Positions 8,651 to 17,029 of a stretch of DNA of 64,000 bases are shown here, piece by piece; within the stretch, counting starts at the first letter, position 1; each line of letters opens with the position of its first letter. The stretch comes from Acidisoma silvae (lineage in GTDB: Bacteria; Pseudomonadota; Alphaproteobacteria; Acetobacterales; Acetobacteraceae). Under the pieces are notes generated by a model. That model saw only the letters and a list, made by a program, of their open reading frames with translations. It was not told the DNA's origin and searched no databases. The stretch lies in assembly GCF_020618775.1 (NCBI RefSeq), contig NZ_JAESVB010000001.1, positions 868,001-932,000 on the forward strand, read 5' to 3'. Both the position numbers and the translations under genes were made by a program.

Positions 8651-9991
8651 ATGACGAAACAGCTTCACCTGGGCGCCTTCATGCGCCCGGTCGGCATTCA
8701 CACGGGCTGGTGGCGCTATCCCAGCGCCTATGCGGACGCCAATTTCAACCTCAAGCATCTGGTCGAGTTCATCCAGACGCTGGAGCGCGGACGCTTCGAC
8801 GCCTTCTTCATGGCCGACCATCTGGCCGTGCTGAATATGTCGATCGATGCGCTGAAACGTAGCGGAACGGTCACATCCTTCGAACCGCTGACCTTGCTCT
8901 CGGCGCTGGCCATGGTGACGGAGCGGATCGGGCTGATCGCCACGGCGTCGACCACCTTTGACGAGCCTTTCCATATCGCACGGCGCTTCGCCTCCATCGA
9001 CCATATCAGCAATGGCCGCGCGGGCTGGAATATCGTCACCACCTCCAACCCCGATGCCGCGCTCAATTTCGGGCGCGACGACATGATGGAGCATGACGCG
9101 CGTTATGACCGTGCGCGGGAATTCTATGATGTCGTCACCGGACTTTGGGACAGCTGGGCGGATGACGCCTGGATCAGGGACAAGGAGAGCGGCATCTTCT
9201 TCGATACCGACAAGATGCATGTGCTGGGCCATAAGGGCGAGCATCTGTCGGTGCGCGGCCCGCTGAATATCGCACGTCCCGTGCAGGGCTGGCCGGTGAT
9301 CGTGCAGGCCGGGGCCTCGGAAGCCGGGCGGCAATTGGCGGCGGAGACGGCCGAGGTCATTTTCGGCTCCGCCCGTACCATCGAGGACGGCAAGCGCTTC
9401 TACGCGGACGTGAAAGGCCGCATGAAGGCCATCGGCCGTGACCCGGACGGGCTGAAGATCCTGCCCGGCGTGCTGGTCGTCGCCGGCCGCACGACGGAGG
9501 AAGCCCGCGCCAAGCTGGCGCTGCTCGACAGCCTGGTCCATCCGGAAAGCAGCCTGCCCAATCTGTCCATGCGCCTCGGCGTCGATGCCTCCAAATTCGA
9601 TCTCGATGCGCCCTTGCCCGAGATTCCCGAAACCAATGCGAGCCAGAGCGGGCGGGCGACGCTGGTGGAGATGGCGCGGCGCGACAATCTGACCGTGCGG
9701 CAACTGGCGCAATTCGTCGGCGGTTTCGGCGGCTTGCAGATGGTCGGCACACCGGTTGAAATCGCCGATCAGATGCAGGCCTGGCTGGAGCAGGAGGCCA
9801 GCGACGGCTTCAATATCATGTTCCATTCGGTGCCCGAGGGGCTGAACGATTTCGTCGATACGGTGGTGCCGGAATTGCAGCGCCGGGGCATTTTCCGCCG
9901 CGACTACGAAGGCACCACCCTGCGGGACCATCTGGGGCTGAAACGGCCGGAGAACCGGTTTTTCGCCGAACAGGCCCAAGCGGCCGAATAG
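8651..9991 (+). CDS. Flavin-dependent monooxygenase, NtaA/SnaA/DszA/SoxA type (luciferase-like)
   Basis: The 446-residue protein is a full-length member of the nitrilotriacetate monooxygenase component A branch of the luciferase-like family. Typical signs are the N-terminal LHLGAFMRPVGIHTGWWRYP, the FDAFFMADHLAV strand and the SNGRAGWNIVTTSNPDAALNFG segment that lines the FMNH2 pocket. Such enzymes use reduced FMN from a separate reductase to oxidise amino-polycarboxylates, sulfides or related compounds. No flavin reductase gene lies beside it and the substrate cannot be read from the sequence. GGAGAG at 8638-8643 and the palindrome above fix the start. Confidence 0.85.
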   Translation: MTKQLHLGAFMRPVGIHTGWWRYPSAYADANFNLKHLVEFIQTLERGRFDAFFMADHLAVLNMSIDALKRSGTVTSFEPLTLLSALAMVTERIGLIATASTTFDEPFHIARRFASIDHISNGRAGWNIVTTSNPDAALNFGRDDMMEHDARYDRAREFYDVVTGLWDSWADDAWIRDKESGIFFDTDKMHVLGHKGEHLSVRGPLNIARPVQGWPVIVQAGASEAGRQLAAETAEVIFGSARTIEDGKRFYADVKGRMKAIGRDPDGLKILPGVLVVAGRTTEEARAKLALLDSLVHPESSLPNLSMRLGVDASKFDLDAPLPEIPETNASQSGRATLVEMARRDNLTVRQLAQFVGGFGGLQMVGTPVEIADQMQAWLEQEASDGFNIMFHSVPEGLNDFVDTVVPELQRRGIFRRDYEGTTLRDHLGLKRPENRFFAEQAQAAE

Positions 9992-10007
9992 GCAGCGCCG
10001 ATCTGAC

Positions 10008-10041
10008 GGCGGTCTGCCGGCGGTTATGCCGGCCTGCCGCC
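10008..10041 (+). terminator. Stem-loop after the monooxygenase gene
   Basis: GGCGG and GCCGGC (10008-10021) pair with GCCGGC and GCCGCC (10028-10041) around a six-base loop and small bulges. It begins 16 bases after the monooxygenase stop. No T-run follows, so termination activity is uncertain. The remainder of the gap to 10129 shows no further feature I can name. Confidence 0.4.
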
Positions 10042-10129
10042 GCGAGGCTTGACTGCAAGTCGCAGGCCTGACTTATCGGCTGAGTTCGTTAAGTTGCAGT
10101 TCTAGCCTTGGGTCGGAGATAGCATCCCT

Positions 10130-11113
10130 ATGCGCCCGCATGATGAGCGCCGTCTTGCCACGTTGAAGACCTATGAACCGGCCGAAATCGGCCGCGATCA
10201 TGGGCTAGATGCGCTGTGCAATCTTGTTCGCATGACGTTTGACGTGCCTATGGCGGCCGTCACGCTGGTGGATGACCGGTTCACCCACCATGTCGGCCTG
10301 TCCGGCATGGAGCTGGACAGGCTGCCGAACGAACAAACTTTCTGTTCACGAACAATTGAGCAGACTATGCCGATGATGATTCCGGATGCGACCCAGGACA
10401 CCCGCTTCGCGGAAAACCCCTTCGTCGTGAATGATCCCGGGGTGCGCTACTATGTCGGTGCGCCCTTGATCGCGCCGGACGGGTCGACGCTGGGGGCCAT
10501 CTGCGGCATCGACACGCGGCCGCGCGTGCATTCCGAGGATGCCGTTCTCAAACTGGCCTCGCTTGCCAGTACCGCGGTCGAGATTTTGGAATTGCGGCGG
10601 CGCATGAGCGAAGTGCGCACCATGGCGCTGACCGACCCCCTGACCGGCATTGCCAATCGCGCCGGAATCGAGATGGAGATCGAAAAGGCCATCGCCCTGC
10701 TGGAACGGCATGGCGTGCCCTTCGGCATCGTCTATTTCGACGTCGATCACTTCAAAAGCGTGAATGACAGCTACGGCCACGAGGCCGGCGACAAGCTGCT
10801 GCGCTTGATCGGTCAATCTCTCTCCGGCCGCACAAGGCGGGAGGAATCGAGCGGGCGCCTGGGTGGCGACGAATTCCTGGTCGTTCTTCTGGGTGCAAGT
10901 CTGAATGAGGCCCGCACGGCCGCCGAGCGGATCAAGGAAGTGCTGGACCGCGCTGTCAAGAATGACAGTTTCCGCGTGAGCTTTTCCATGGGCGTCACGA
11001 CCTTCACAAAGGCGCCGTCCACCGTCGCGGCCGCATTGAGCGCGGCCGACAGCCTGCTTTATGTCGCGAAACGCGCGGGCAAGAACCAGATCGTCGCGAA
11101 CGAGGGCGGCTGA
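10130..11113 (+). CDS. GAF-GGDEF diguanylate cyclase
   Basis: The 327-residue soluble protein has a GAF domain at about residues 20-155 and a GGDEF domain at about 165-325. The active-site loop is LGGDEF, preceded by the metal- and GTP-binding YFDVDHFKSVND. That supports synthesis of cyclic di-GMP from two GTP. The product-inhibition site normally reads RxxD five residues before GGDEF. Here those four residues are RREE, so the aspartate is missing and feedback inhibition may be weak. No transmembrane segment is seen, so the GAF domain should sense a cytoplasmic ligand. It appears to be a single-gene unit. Confidence 0.88.
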   Translation: MRPHDERRLATLKTYEPAEIGRDHGLDALCNLVRMTFDVPMAAVTLVDDRFTHHVGLSGMELDRLPNEQTFCSRTIEQTMPMMIPDATQDTRFAENPFVVNDPGVRYYVGAPLIAPDGSTLGAICGIDTRPRVHSEDAVLKLASLASTAVEILELRRRMSEVRTMALTDPLTGIANRAGIEMEIEKAIALLERHGVPFGIVYFDVDHFKSVNDSYGHEAGDKLLRLIGQSLSGRTRREESSGRLGGDEFLVVLLGASLNEARTAAERIKEVLDRAVKNDSFRVSFSMGVTTFTKAPSTVAAALSAADSLLYVAKRAGKNQIVANEGG

Positions 11114-11239
11114 TCGTTTTTTGCGCCTGTCGCACGCGCGGGCGTATCTTCCGCCGCCCGCGATTGTCTGGCAGGGCTGGGGGATGGATCTAACCCAGCG
11201 GCCCGGCACCGCCGCGACCGCAAAAACGGAGTATCGACG

Positions 11240-11602
11240 ATGGCAGACGAATTCATGACCATGCATCCGGGCCTGAGCTACCGCGATGAAGTGGTGGGTG
11301 AGGGCGCGCAGCCGGTGCAGGGCAAAAAGGTCACGGTCCATTACACCGGCTGGCTGGATAATGACGGCGTCCAGGGCAAGAAGTTCGACAGTTCGCGCGA
11401 CCGTGGCCAGCCCTTCGAGTTCACGCTGGGCGTGCAGCAGGTCATTTCCGGCTGGGATCTGGGTGTGGCCAGCATGCGCGTCGGCGGTCGTCGCACCCTG
11501 CGTCTGGCCCCGCAGCACGGCTATGGCGCGCGCGGCGCCGGCGGCGTCATCCCGCCGAATGCGACGCTGCTCTTCGACGTCGAGCTGCTCGGCGTCGGCT
11601 AA
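11240..11602 (+). CDS. FKBP-type peptidyl-prolyl cis-trans isomerase
   Basis: A minimal 120-residue FKBP domain with no signal peptide, so cytoplasmic. The recognisable active-site strands are [34 protein letters not shown] and the end of the fold [14 protein letters not shown]. It should speed up isomerisation of X-Pro bonds during protein folding. The gene stands alone. A CGGAG element lies eight bases before its ATG, and a palindromic repeat begins 26 bases after its stop. Confidence 0.92.
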   Translation: MADEFMTMHPGLSYRDEVVGEGAQPVQGKKVTVHYTGWLDNDGVQGKKFDSSRDRGQPFEFTLGVQQVISGWDLGVASMRVGGRRTLRLAPQHGYGARGAGGVIPPNATLLFDVELLGVG

Positions 11603-11627
11603 ATTTGCAGGATTTTCACGGAAGCAA

Positions 11628-11795
11628 CGTCATCCCCGTGCTTGTCACGGGGATCTTCCCTCGGGGCATCTCAGCAAGAATATCCCGGCTCAGGGCGCAG
11701 CCGGCAAGGCTGGGATGACGCATTGAGGTCCGCCGCAGAAGATACCCGCTTTCGCGGGTATGACGCTGTTTCAATCAAAAGCTGACAGACGCTAG
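11628..11795. repeat. Compound palindromic repeat element between convergent genes
   Basis: This element fills the gap between the FKBP gene and the convergent histidine kinase gene. It contains an outer pair CGTCATCCC (11629-11637) and GGGATGACG (11712-11720), a hairpin CCCCGTG/CACGGGG (11634-11652) and a second hairpin TACCCGC/GCGGGTA (11743-11760). It ends in the arm TTTCAATCAAAAGCTGACAG then ACGCTAG (11769-11795). That arm recurs at 18383-18409 and at 28227-28249. The last CTAG contains the kinase stop codon (CTA on this strand). Confidence 0.75.
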
Positions 11796-14206
11796 TCGCC
11801 GACGGCTTCGGCCAGGGTTCGGGACAGATGATCGATTGAATAGGGTTTGTGGATCAGCGGAAATCCATGACTGCCGTGCTGCGCCAGGACATGGCTATAG
11901 CCGGATGTCAGAACCACCGGCAGATCGGGGTAAAGGCGCCGAATTTCCTGCGCCAGTTCGATGCCGCTCATGCCCGGCATCACGACATCGGAAAAGACGA
12001 CGTGAAAGCGTTTGGAGTTTTTTGACAGCTCCATCAAGGCTTCTTCGGCATTGACGGCAAGAATAGGCAGATAGCCGATTTCGACCAGGGCCTGTGTCGC
12101 GAAGCCGCCGACATCGGCGTTGTCTTCAACCAGCAGCACGCAGGTATTGTGATCGCTGGGAAGACCATCCGATTGCGTCAGTGACTTTGTTTTTCCTGTC
12201 GGTGCCGCAACCCTGGGCAGATACAGCGTGAAGGTCGTGCCGACGCCCACTTCGCTGGTCACGGTCACTTCGCCCCCGGATTGCTTGGCGAAGCCGAAGA
12301 CCTGCGACAGGCCAAGCCCGGTGCCTTTGCCAATCTCCTTCGTCGTGAAGAAAGGCTCGAAAATACGTTCGAGCTTGTCGGCCTCTATGCCGCTGCCCGT
12401 GTCGCTCAGCGATATGGCGACGAATGCGCCGCTGACGGCCGCGTGAGAGCGGATGGCGGGCTTTTCGTCCACCGCCTGCACGGCCAGCGTAATCTTGCCG
12501 TCGCCGTCCATCGCGTCCCGTGCGTTTGCCGCGATGTTCACCAAGGCCGTGTCGAACTGAGTCGGGTCCGCGTTGACGAAGCATCCATGCGCGGGCAGTT
12601 CGGTCACGAAGCTGACGCGTGATCCGATCAGCGTCCGCATCATGTCCGATATCGCCTGCACACCGTCGCTGGCAGAAAACACTTCGGGCTTGAGGGCCTG
12701 CCGGCGTGCGAAGGCCAGCAACTGGCTGGTCAGGCGCGCGGCGCGATCCGCCGTATCGGCAATGGCGTCCACGTAACGGCCGCGCCGCTCCTCGGGCAAA
12801 TTGGGCCGCTTGAGCAGATCGACCGAGGTCTTGATGACGGTCAGCAGATTGTTGAAGTCATGCGCGACGCCGCCGGTCAGTTGCCCAATCGCCTCCAATT
12901 TTTGCGACTGGCGCAGAACCTCTTCCATCTGGCGTTGATTGGTCGTCTCCACGCCCACGCCGGTGCGGCGTATCGGCCGGCCCTGATCGTCGTGATAGGT
13001 ATGGCCGCGCGACAGCACCCAGCGCACCGAACCATCAGGATGGCACAGCCGATATTCCAATTCGAGGTCACCCGCCCGCGTGAGCCCTCCGGCCATCGTC
13101 GTCGCCAGCGCCTTGCGGTCATCGGGATGAACATTGGCCAGGAATTCCGTCCGGGGTATGCCGCCCGGCCCGCGCGCGGGATCCAGGCCATAGACCTCGG
13201 CAATGGCGGCATCATAGGAAAACTGGTCACTGGCTGCGTCATAGGTCCAGACGCCGACGCCGCCAACAGCCGCCAAGGCAAGCCGCGCGAAATCCTGGGC
13301 GTCACTTAGCGTCGCTTCGCGTGCGCGTTCCTCGGTCACGTCTCGCGCGGAACAGAACAGACGCTCGCCGCTTCGGATGCCCGTCCAGGAAAAGATGCGA
13401 TAATCGCCGGAAGAATTGCGATAGCGGTTTTCGAAAGCCTGGGGGACGCGGCCGCGCAGAAGCTGTCGTAGCGCCTTGCGCGTCTGGTCGCGATCGTCGG
13501 GGTGCTCAAGCCACTCCAACGTGCGTCCAACAAGATCGCTTTCCCCGAAACCCAGTGTCTTGCTCCAGGCCGGGTTGACGCTCAGAACTTTGCCTTTTCG
13601 GTCAGCGATACAGAACAGATCCTGGCTGACATGCCAAAGCTGGCTTTGGTCGCGCACATGGCCGGCGACCTCGCGTTCCAGAGACCGGTTGGCGCTTTGC
13701 AGGGCATGTGCAGCAACGTCGCGGCGCTGGTCGGCTGTCACGCCGGCGGTCGTTTCCAGCACCGAGCAGAACAGGCCGGCCACCATGCCCAGGTCGTCAC
13801 GCAAAGGGGTGTAGGAAAAGGTAAAATAGGCCAGCTCGATTCCCGCGCCACGATCGACGTGCAGCGGAAGATCACGGGTCATGATGGGCTTGCCGGCCAG
13901 GGCCTGGTCCACCAGAGGGCCGACATCCGGCCAGATTTCCGCCCAGACATCGGTCAGCCGCGCTGCGAAAGCCTGCGGATGTTTGCCACCCAGCATGGGC
14001 GCGTAGCTGTCGTTGTAGAGAAGGGTGAGGTCAGGGCCCCAGGCCAGCCAGGTCGGGCCGATGCTGTCCAGCATCAGGGAAACGGCCGTCCGCAGCGATT
14101 GCGACCATGTGCGCGGTTCGCCAAAAGGTGAACTGACCCAGTCGTGAGAGCGTATCATCGCACCCATCGCGCCGCCGCCGATGGGAAAGGAACTAATGTC
14201 AGACAA
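11792..14206 (-). CDS. Hybrid sensor histidine kinase with three PAS-like domains and a receiver
   Basis: From the proposed TTG start the protein is 804 residues. It has an N-terminal PAS-like region (about 30-155), a PAS domain (about 195-310), a PAS_3-type domain with the PHPDGSVRW strand class (about 325-445) and HisKA with GGVAHDFNNLL. An HATPase follows with SDTGSGIEADKLERIFEPFF and GTGLGLSQV, then a receiver with LLVEDNADV and phospho-acceptor in VFSDVVMPGMSG. There is no transmembrane segment, so it senses an internal signal. I chose TTG 14206, behind AAGGTAAG, because the extra upstream residues (to 14377) resemble no domain and overlap a terminator-like hairpin. No separate response regulator lies nearby. 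Confidence 0.85.
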   Translation of the reverse strand: MSDISSFPIGGGAMGAMIRSHDWVSSPFGEPRTWSQSLRTAVSLMLDSIGPTWLAWGPDLTLLYNDSYAPMLGGKHPQAFAARLTDVWAEIWPDVGPLVDQALAGKPIMTRDLPLHVDRGAGIELAYFTFSYTPLRDDLGMVAGLFCSVLETTAGVTADQRRDVAAHALQSANRSLEREVAGHVRDQSQLWHVSQDLFCIADRKGKVLSVNPAWSKTLGFGESDLVGRTLEWLEHPDDRDQTRKALRQLLRGRVPQAFENRYRNSSGDYRIFSWTGIRSGERLFCSARDVTEERAREATLSDAQDFARLALAAVGGVGVWTYDAASDQFSYDAAIAEVYGLDPARGPGGIPRTEFLANVHPDDRKALATTMAGGLTRAGDLELEYRLCHPDGSVRWVLSRGHTYHDDQGRPIRRTGVGVETTNQRQMEEVLRQSQKLEAIGQLTGGVAHDFNNLLTVIKTSVDLLKRPNLPEERRGRYVDAIADTADRAARLTSQLLAFARRQALKPEVFSASDGVQAISDMMRTLIGSRVSFVTELPAHGCFVNADPTQFDTALVNIAANARDAMDGDGKITLAVQAVDEKPAIRSHAAVSGAFVAISLSDTGSGIEADKLERIFEPFFTTKEIGKGTGLGLSQVFGFAKQSGGEVTVTSEVGVGTTFTLYLPRVAAPTGKTKSLTQSDGLPSDHNTCVLLVEDNADVGGFATQALVEIGYLPILAVNAEEALMELSKNSKRFHVVFSDVVMPGMSGIELAQEIRRLYPDLPVVLTSGYSHVLAQHGSHGFPLIHKPYSIDHLSRTLAEAVGD

Positions 14207-14359
14207 TCTGAGCTTACCTTCGGCGAACCACGGGCATTTCCTGGCTCTCACTGCGCGCCAATTCTGGCGCGGTCGGGACGGAAATGGTGATCCTCCGACG
14301 GTTAGCCATGGTCCAGGACTATCATTCTGGACGTTTGCCTTACAAGTTCGCCCAAAGGG

Positions 14360-14400
14360 GCGCTTTCCTCCCGGCACCTAAGCCGCAGGGAGGAAAGCGC
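14360..14400 (-). terminator. Strong hairpin after the aldo/keto reductase gene
   Basis: GCGCTTTCCTCCC (14360-14372) pairs perfectly with GGGAGGAAAGCGC (14388-14400), a 13-base stem with a 15-base loop. It lies 7 bases beyond the stop of the minus-strand reductase gene. The following bases on that strand are CCCCTTTGGG, so the T-run is short. The rest of the gap 14207-14407 should hold the promoter of the histidine kinase, which I could not pinpoint. Confidence 0.6.
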
Positions 14401-14407
14401 TGGCCCG

Positions 14408-15460
14408 TCAGGGGGCCGGGCTGCCGTAGATCTGGAACAGAGCGTTGATCTTCTCTTCCAGCTCCGGCGTGATGGTCACAGCCTCGGAATCCAGCGCGAC
14501 CTTGAGCTGGTCCATCGTCGTGGCGCCGATGATGTTTGACGTCACGAAAGGCCGCGTCGTCACGAAGGCCAGCGCCAGCGTCGTGATATCCATGCCGAAT
14601 TCGGCGGCGAGCGCCATATAGGCGTCGATCGCCTCTTCCACGCCCGGCTTCTCATAACGCTGGCCGCGCTCGAAGAGCGTCGTGCGGGCGCCGGCTGGAC
14701 GCGCGCCCTTCTGATACTTGCCCGTCAGATAGCCCTGGCCGAGCGGCGAATAGGCCAGCAGGCTCACCTGTTCCCGCATGGTGATTTCGGCAAGGCCGGT
14801 CTCATAGGTGCGGTTGACGAGGTTATAGGCGTTCTGGATGGAGGCGACGCGCGGGCCCTTGCCGGCATCGGCTTCGGTCACGAATTTCATCGTGCCCCAG
14901 GCGGTCTCGTTCGACAGGCCGATATGGCGGATCTTGCCCTGCGTCACCATGTCCTGCAACACGCCCAGCGTTTCCTCGACCGGCACTTCGTCCGACCAGT
15001 CCTGTTTCTGGAACGTATTGCCGCCGGCACCGAAGGTCTGCATGTGCCGATCCGGCCAATGCAGCTGATAGAGGTCGATATAGTCGGTTTGCAGGCGCTT
15101 CAGCGAGGCTTCCACGGCCAGCGTGATATGCTCGCGATTCAGCCGCGCCGGGGCGTCGCCCGGGCGCAGGCAGCTGGTATTGCCGCGTCCGGCCGCCTTG
15201 GAGGCCAGGATGACCTTGTCGCGGTTGCCGCGCGATGCGAACCACGTGCCGATAATGCGCTCGGTGGAGCCCGTCGTCTCACGCTTCGGCGGGATGGAGT
15301 AGAGTTCGGCGGTGTCGAAGAAATTGATGCCGCGATCCAGCGCATAATCCATCTGCGCATGGCCTTCGGACTCGGTATTCTGTTGGCCCCAGGTCATGGT
15401 GCCCAGGCAAATGGCCGACACACGCAAATCGGTGCGGCCCAGCAAGCGGTATTCCGCCAC
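14408..15460 (-). CDS. Aldo/keto reductase, Tas-like
   Basis: The 350-residue protein aligns by eye along its whole length with the Tas branch of aldo/keto reductases. Shared features are CLGTMTWGQQN near the N-terminus, GINFFDTAELYS with the catalytic Asp and Tyr, ILASKAAG with the Lys, YQLHWPDR with the His, and the ending IYGSPAP. It should be an NADPH-dependent reductase of aldehydes or ketones; the natural substrate is unknown. It lies 84 bases downstream of the aminotransferase, and a terminator separates them, so it is probably expressed on its own. Confidence 0.88.
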   Translation of the reverse strand: MAEYRLLGRTDLRVSAICLGTMTWGQQNTESEGHAQMDYALDRGINFFDTAELYSIPPKRETTGSTERIIGTWFASRGNRDKVILASKAAGRGNTSCLRPGDAPARLNREHITLAVEASLKRLQTDYIDLYQLHWPDRHMQTFGAGGNTFQKQDWSDEVPVEETLGVLQDMVTQGKIRHIGLSNETAWGTMKFVTEADAGKGPRVASIQNAYNLVNRTYETGLAEITMREQVSLLAYSPLGQGYLTGKYQKGARPAGARTTLFERGQRYEKPGVEEAIDAYMALAAEFGMDITTLALAFVTTRPFVTSNIIGATTMDQLKVALDSEAVTITPELEEKINALFQIYGSPAP

Positions 15461-15498
15461 AGGTCTATCCTCAAATGTTTTGGCTAACAGACGCAGAA

Positions 15499-15526
15499 AA
15501 GCCCGGCACCAGACGGCGCCGGGCTT
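15499..15526 (-). terminator. Rho-independent terminator of the aminotransferase gene
   Basis: AAGCCCGGC (15499-15507) pairs with GCCGGGCTT (15518-15526). On the minus strand the stem is followed by a short T-rich run (CTTTTCTG). It lies 18 bases past the aminotransferase stop and upstream of the aldo/keto reductase gene. Confidence 0.65.
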
Positions 15527-15544
15527 GAGAAGCAGACTAAAGGG

Positions 15545-16948
15545 TCAGGCGGAGGCGGAGAAGCCCTCGGCCCGCAGGTCGACGGTAATGGCGGCCAGCG
15601 CCTTTTCCACGCCGTCCAGCACTTCGTCGAGTTCGGGCTTGGTGATGATCAAAGGCGGGCTGAAGGCCAGGCCGTCACCCGGCAGCGGCCGGCCAATGAT
15701 GCCGAAGCCTTCCAGATGCTTGGCCGTGCGCGCGCCGACTTTCCGGCCCGCGTCGAAATTCTGATGGGTCGTCTTGTTTTCCACCAGTTCAAGTGCTGCG
15801 ATCAGGCCGGTGCCGCGCACTTCGCCCACCAGCGGATGGTCGGTAAAGCGGCGGCGCAGCTCGGATTGCAGATAGGGACCGACCTCCGCGATGTGATCGA
15901 GGATATTCGTCTCGTCATAGATTTTCAGCGTCTCCACCGCGACGGCGGCCGCCACCGGATGGCCGGAATAGGTGAAGCCATGGCCGAAGGTGCCCAGCTT
16001 GTGCGTCTCCTCGGCAATCGGCCCGAAGACGCGGTCATTCACCATCACGGCGCTGATCGGCAGATAGGCGGCCGAAAGCGCCTTGGCGCAGGTCAGAATA
16101 TCGGGCTGCACGTCCATCGTCTGGCTGCCCCAGTATTGGCCGGTGCGGCCGAAGCCGCAGATGACCTCATCGGCCACCAGCAGCACGTCGTACTTGTCCA
16201 ACACGGCCTTGACCTTGGGGAAATAGCCGACGGGCGGGATGATGACGCCGCCCGCGCCCATGATGGGTTCGGCAAACAGGGCCGCAACCGTTTCCGGTCC
16301 TTCGGCCAGGATCAGCTTTTCCAGCTCATCGGCGCAGCGGGTGGCGAATTCTTCCTCGCTCTCGCCGGGCAGGGCGCCGTGGTAGAAATGCGGCGTCATG
16401 GTGTGCAGGAAGCCGGGCAACGGCAGGTCGAAGGATTTGTGGTTATAGGGCAGGCCGGTCAGCGAGGCCGAAGCCAGGGTGATGCCGTGATAGCCCTTGA
16501 TACGGCCGATGATCTTTTTCTTCTCATGCAGGCCGCGCGCGTTGTTGTAGTACCAGATCATCTTGATGGCGCTGTCATTCGCCTCGGACCCGGAATTGGC
16601 GAAGAACACCTTGCTCATCGGCACCGGCGCGCGCGCCAGCAGCATTTCCGACAGCTCGATCATCGGTTCATGTGATTTGGAGGCGAAGGCGTGGTAGAAG
16701 GGCAAAGCCCGCATCTGCTTCGCCGCCGCTTCCACCAGACGCTCGTTCGAGAAGCCGAGGGACGCGCACCACAGGCCGGCCACCACGTCGATATAGGACT
16801 TGCCGGCATCGTCCAGCACGCGCACGCCATTGCCCTGAGCGATGATCACCGGGCCGTTCTCGGCATGGGCGATCTGGTCGGTATAGGGATGGAAGACGCT
16901 GGCGACGTCCCTGGCGGCCAGAGAGTTGAGACGGGCAGAGGATGACAT
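15545..16948 (-). CDS. Class III pyridoxal-phosphate aminotransferase (omega-amino acid type)
   Basis: The 467-residue protein is a fold-type I, class III aminotransferase. It shows FFANSGSEANDSAIKMIWYY (cofactor phosphate region), GYHGITLASASLTG, the cofactor ring aspartate in LLVADEVICGFGRTG, the Schiff-base lysine in ILTCAKALSAAY and GHGFTYSGHP. It probably moves an amino group from an omega-amino acid or diamine to pyruvate or 2-oxoglutarate. The second ATG (16948) is preferred because GTGGAG lies nine bases before it; ATG 16954 is the alternative. It is divergent from an M20 amidohydrolase with about 80 bases between the start codons. That suggests shared control and a joint role in breakdown of a carbamoylated or ureido amine. 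Confidence 0.88.
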   Translation of the reverse strand: MSSSARLNSLAARDVASVFHPYTDQIAHAENGPVIIAQGNGVRVLDDAGKSYIDVVAGLWCASLGFSNERLVEAAAKQMRALPFYHAFASKSHEPMIELSEMLLARAPVPMSKVFFANSGSEANDSAIKMIWYYNNARGLHEKKKIIGRIKGYHGITLASASLTGLPYNHKSFDLPLPGFLHTMTPHFYHGALPGESEEEFATRCADELEKLILAEGPETVAALFAEPIMGAGGVIIPPVGYFPKVKAVLDKYDVLLVADEVICGFGRTGQYWGSQTMDVQPDILTCAKALSAAYLPISAVMVNDRVFGPIAEETHKLGTFGHGFTYSGHPVAAAVAVETLKIYDETNILDHIAEVGPYLQSELRRRFTDHPLVGEVRGTGLIAALELVENKTTHQNFDAGRKVGARTAKHLEGFGIIGRPLPGDGLAFSPPLIITKPELDEVLDGVEKALAAITVDLRAEGFSASA

Positions 16949-17029
16949 GCGCATGGGCTCCACAAATGTTCCCGGCCATGATGACCCTGCCCTTGAGCCG
17001 GGGGAAGACCCGAGGCAGAAGTTTCTCCC

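Noticed and set aside
14207-14377. 57-residue N-terminal extension of the histidine kinase
   Set aside because: Non-homologous sequence overlapping a perfect 13-base hairpin; the family N-terminus begins at the TTG at 14206.
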